7,452 nucleotides of DNA from CAYUUR01 sp964510235 (GTDB taxonomy: Bacteria; Patescibacteriota; Saccharimonadia; Saccharimonadales; CAYUUR01), in NCBI GenBank assembly GCA_964510235.1, contig CAZEBF010000030.1:1-7452 (forward strand). The letters are read 5' to 3'. The notes beneath the pieces are model-generated. The model had not been told where the DNA came from. It searched no databases and worked only from the letters and a program-made list of their open reading frames with translations. Shown piece by piece: positions 5,953-7,452 of this stretch. Each line of letters begins with the position of its first letter. Position 1 is the first letter of the stretch. The position numbers were made by a program, and so were the translations under genes.

Positions 5953-7452
5953 ATACTGTAGCGTCCGTTGGCGCGTTATTGCTATTGATCGTAAAGGTCG
6001 TGGTGCCACTGCCAGCATAGTATTGAATCGAGGCACCATCACCATCGGCCGGTGTCAGCGTCACTCGAGGCGCTGCTCCATAAGCATTGGCAAATGTTAC
6101 CGTTGCCTGAGCGCCCACACCACTGCCCGTACCGGTTGTGATCGTTACCTTACCAGATGTATCGTTACCGGCAATGCTCGCGCTTGCGCCAGTACCCGCA
6201 CCAGCACCAGCGGCCACCGTAGTCGTACCGCTCGTATTGCCAGTTATAACGTGACCATTCACAGTCAAAGTATTGTTGAATGTTGCTGCACCTGTCACTA
6301 CCAATGTACCAGTTACGCTAGCATCACCCACTGTAAGAGTGCCCCCATTAAGGTTGAGTGGCGTTGCGCCACCAGTAGCCAGCAAGCCAAGATTAATCAT
6401 AGCCGTCCTTAGATCGGTCGTGTTTCCAGGCTGCGCAATCGGAGAAGCGTTAAAGAAGCCTATCTTTTGCGACGTTGATGTTCCTATCTTCGTGCCTGTC
6501 GTAGTGCCGAAACTCATGTTGTAGGCGTCCCTGATTGCAAACGTCGCCCCAATCGATACTGCCCCCGAACCAATGTACGCACTGTCGAAGTTAATCACAC
6601 CACTGCCTCCAGCGACACTACCGATATTAATGCCAGATTGGGTGCCACCCGCACCAATTTCTATCACATTACCAGTGGTAACATGTAATAACCTAATGTC
6701 ATCGTTATTCGCAGCATTACGAGCATAAATAGAACTGTTATTACCCATCCTTATCGTGCCTGCAGTTGCAGCTGCGCTGCCCATAGTCAAATTTCCACCA
6801 GCGGTTATAGATACTAAATTAGCACCAGCGCTACTCTGCCATTCTTGGAGATTAGCGGTTTGTGAGGCTGCGCCCTGAATGACCAGACCCTTACTGGTTG
6901 TCGCACCAGTACTAAAAATGCTGGCTGCGAGATTATCTGTAGTAGTTGGCGTGTTCACACGGAACTTTTCTACCGTTCCCGCACTGCCAGTACTATTAAG
7001 CATGAAGGCTCCAGAAGAAGTGAGTCTAGCTCTCTCTGTTGAGACACTACCAGTTGCAGTATATAGCTTCAGCATGCCGTTGCCCGTAGCTTCGTGGTCA
7101 AATCGTATCGCCCCTACCGTAAAGTCTGACGTACCATTGCTTGTCAGAGCTTCAAAAGATCCAATCGTCGCGTTCTGAGTTGAACTACCATCTGAGTATG
7201 TCTTTTTGAGAATAATCTTATTGCCGTAAGCCTGACCGCCGGCTGACACCACAAGATGCTGTGTAGTATCAAGGTGATCGTCAGCTTGCCGTTTGATAGA
7301 AAGCCACGTGTCATTAGCCGGCGCATCACCAATACCTAGCCGCCCCTGAGAGTCAATCATGGCCAGTGCCGTGCCTGAACTGTTCTGCCATTCTTGCAGG
7401 TTAGCAGTTTGCGATACTACTCCCTGGACAACTAGACCTTTATTTGCCGTCC
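5924..7452 (-). CDS. Fibre-like surface protein with LQEWQ repeats, C-terminal 508 residues (N-terminus beyond right edge)
   Basis: The frame is open from the right edge to TAA at 5924-5926. ATG at 7358-7360 is internal: the frame continues upstream as TANKGLVVQG, VVSQTANLQEWQ, NSSGTALA, a full repeat unit, so the true start lies outside. Two LQEWQ cores lie at 7385-7399 and 6836-6850 (visible residues 18 and 201), 183 residues apart. A GRLGIGDAP phrase (about 36-44) is like the 'GNVGIGTxxP' motif common in fibre proteins. Residues 399-508 form the end: a Gly/Ala/Thr-rich stretch, then ATVTFANAYGAAPRVTLTPA, then a Tyr-rich close (YEYYYQIME). This resembles the small beta-sandwich tips of tail fibres and many bacterial surface proteins. 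No cysteine was seen. It is probably a surface-exposed adhesin-like fibre sharing modules with the giant protein at 1-4913. How it is anchored cannot be seen; the overlapping downstream membrane protein is a candidate partner. Confidence 0.9.
   Translation of the reverse strand, partial: TANKGLVVQGVVSQTANLQEWQNSSGTALAMIDSQGRLGIGDAPANDTWLSIKRQADDHLDTTQHLVVSAGGQAYGNKIILKKTYSDGSSTQNATIGSFEALTSNGTSDFTVGAIRFDHEATGNGMLKLYTATGSVSTERARLTSSGAFMLNSTGSAGTVEKFRVNTPTTTDNLAASIFSTGATTSKGLVIQGAASQTANLQEWQSSAGANLVSITAGGNLTMGSAAATAGTIRMGNNSSIYARNAANNDDIRLLHVTTGNVIEIGAGGTQSGINIGSVAGGSGVINFDSAYIGSGAVSIGATFAIRDAYNMSFGTTTGTKIGTSTSQKIGFFNASPIAQPGNTTDLRTAMINLGLLATGGATPLNLNGGTLTVGDASVTGTLVVTGAATFNNTLTVNGHVITGNTSGTTTVAAGAGAGTGASASIAGNDTSGKVTITTGTGSGVGAQATVTFANAYGAAPRVTLTPADGDGASIQYYAGSGTTTFTINSNNAPTDATVYEYYYQIME
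5927..6256 (-). other. C-terminal tip domain of the upstream fibre protein
   Basis: This is the last 110 residues. A flexible Gly/Ala/Thr stretch (TTTVAAGAGAGTGASASIAG) leads to a beta-rich unit with 'VTFANAYGAAPRVTLTPAD', a short YYAGSGTTTFTI strand, and NNAPTDATVYEYYYQ. The pattern 'V.F...Y..AP.V.LTP', followed later by 'F.I....AP', recurs at the ends of fibre-type proteins. I infer a tip involved in trimerisation or ligand binding. Confidence 0.6.
5964..5966 (-). promoter_or_regulatory. Weak ribosome-binding core (GGA) before the hairpin-protein start
   Basis: On the minus strand GGA lies 11 bases before ATG 5950-5952, inside the end of the upstream coding region. It is a poor Shine-Dalgarno. 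The start choice therefore rests on the signal peptide, and initiation probably depends on ribosomes ending the upstream gene at 5924. Confidence 0.25.
6836..7452 (-). repeat. LQEWQ repeat units in the upstream fibre protein (two cores)
   Basis: The cores at 7385-7399 and 6836-6850 have the same preceding phrase (KGLVVQG or KGLVIQG, then xxSQTAN) and following phrase (SSxGxxL) as the array in 76-3640. The stretch before the second core (FRVNTPTTTDNLAASIFSTG, then ATTSKGLVIQG) is close to LRVSAAPTTVDNLANVIFST, then TATTSKGLVIQG, encoded at about 1530-1640. The two genes therefore share this module. Confidence 0.88.

Noticed and set aside
6043..6045. Earlier ATG as the start of the 284-residue protein
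   Set aside because: It would add 31 residues before the signal peptide and overlap the fibre gene by 122 bp; the ATG at 5952 gives a normal signal peptide at the N-terminus.
5828..6412. Plus-strand open frame of 194 residues, Cys/Ser/Thr/Arg-rich
   Set aside because: It lies antisense to the fibre C-terminus and the signal-peptide region of the next gene; its composition is what the reverse of Gly/Ala/Thr-rich coding gives, and no recognisable domain or ribosome-binding site was seen.
7358..7360. ATG as the start of the upstream fibre gene
   Set aside because: The same frame continues to the right edge and encodes another intact repeat unit with the LQEWQ core, so this Met is internal.
1..7452. 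Prophage tail-fibre locus
   Set aside because: The fibre motifs are phage-like, but the giant protein has a membrane anchor, its neighbour has a signal peptide and two membrane helices, and no capsid, baseplate, holin or lysin gene is visible.

Overview
The window fits an uncultivated, streamlined bacterium of the Candidate Phyla Radiation, most likely Saccharibacteria (TM7) or a near relative. The basis is the style of the proteins: very long, Ser/Thr/Gly/Ala-rich, tail-fibre-like surface proteins built from irregular repeats around an 'NLQEWQ-(N/D/S)-S-(S/T)-G' core and tied to the membrane by a simple helix. That assignment is a judgement from protein style and is not proven by any marker gene. 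The standard code fits: TGA and TAA both act as plausible stops.

All supported genes lie on the minus strand, so the reading order runs right to left. (1) 7452 to 5924 is the C-terminal 508 residues of a fibre-like repeat protein whose start lies outside the window. It ends in a Gly/Ala-rich stretch and a compact beta-rich tip. (2) 5952 to 5098 overlaps it by 29 bp and encodes a 284-residue protein with a signal peptide, a small beta-rich extracellular domain and a C-terminal two-helix hairpin. The hairpin resembles F-type ATP synthase subunit c but lacks the ion-binding carboxylate. (3) 5097 to 4914 is an AT-rich gap with a perfect DnaA-box sequence, a short palindrome and a possible promoter. 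(4) 4913 to the left edge is the first 1637 residues of a giant protein: a disordered cytoplasmic tail, one membrane helix, tail-fibre-like segments, then at least ten full copies of the LQEWQ module plus one degenerate copy. It is still open at position 1.

A reasonable model, which is inference, is a cell-surface adhesion or host-contact apparatus: two long repeat fibres that share modules, plus a small membrane protein translationally coupled to one of them. The repeats are also preserved as DNA. One block of about 275 bp is duplicated, and there are exact 38-bp and 35-bp direct repeats whose spacings are multiples of three, so recombination between them would lengthen or shorten the fibre without breaking the frame.

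No tRNA, rRNA, CRISPR array, insertion sequence or recognisable phage structural gene was seen. Every plus-strand open frame looks like an antisense shadow of the three minus-strand genes.
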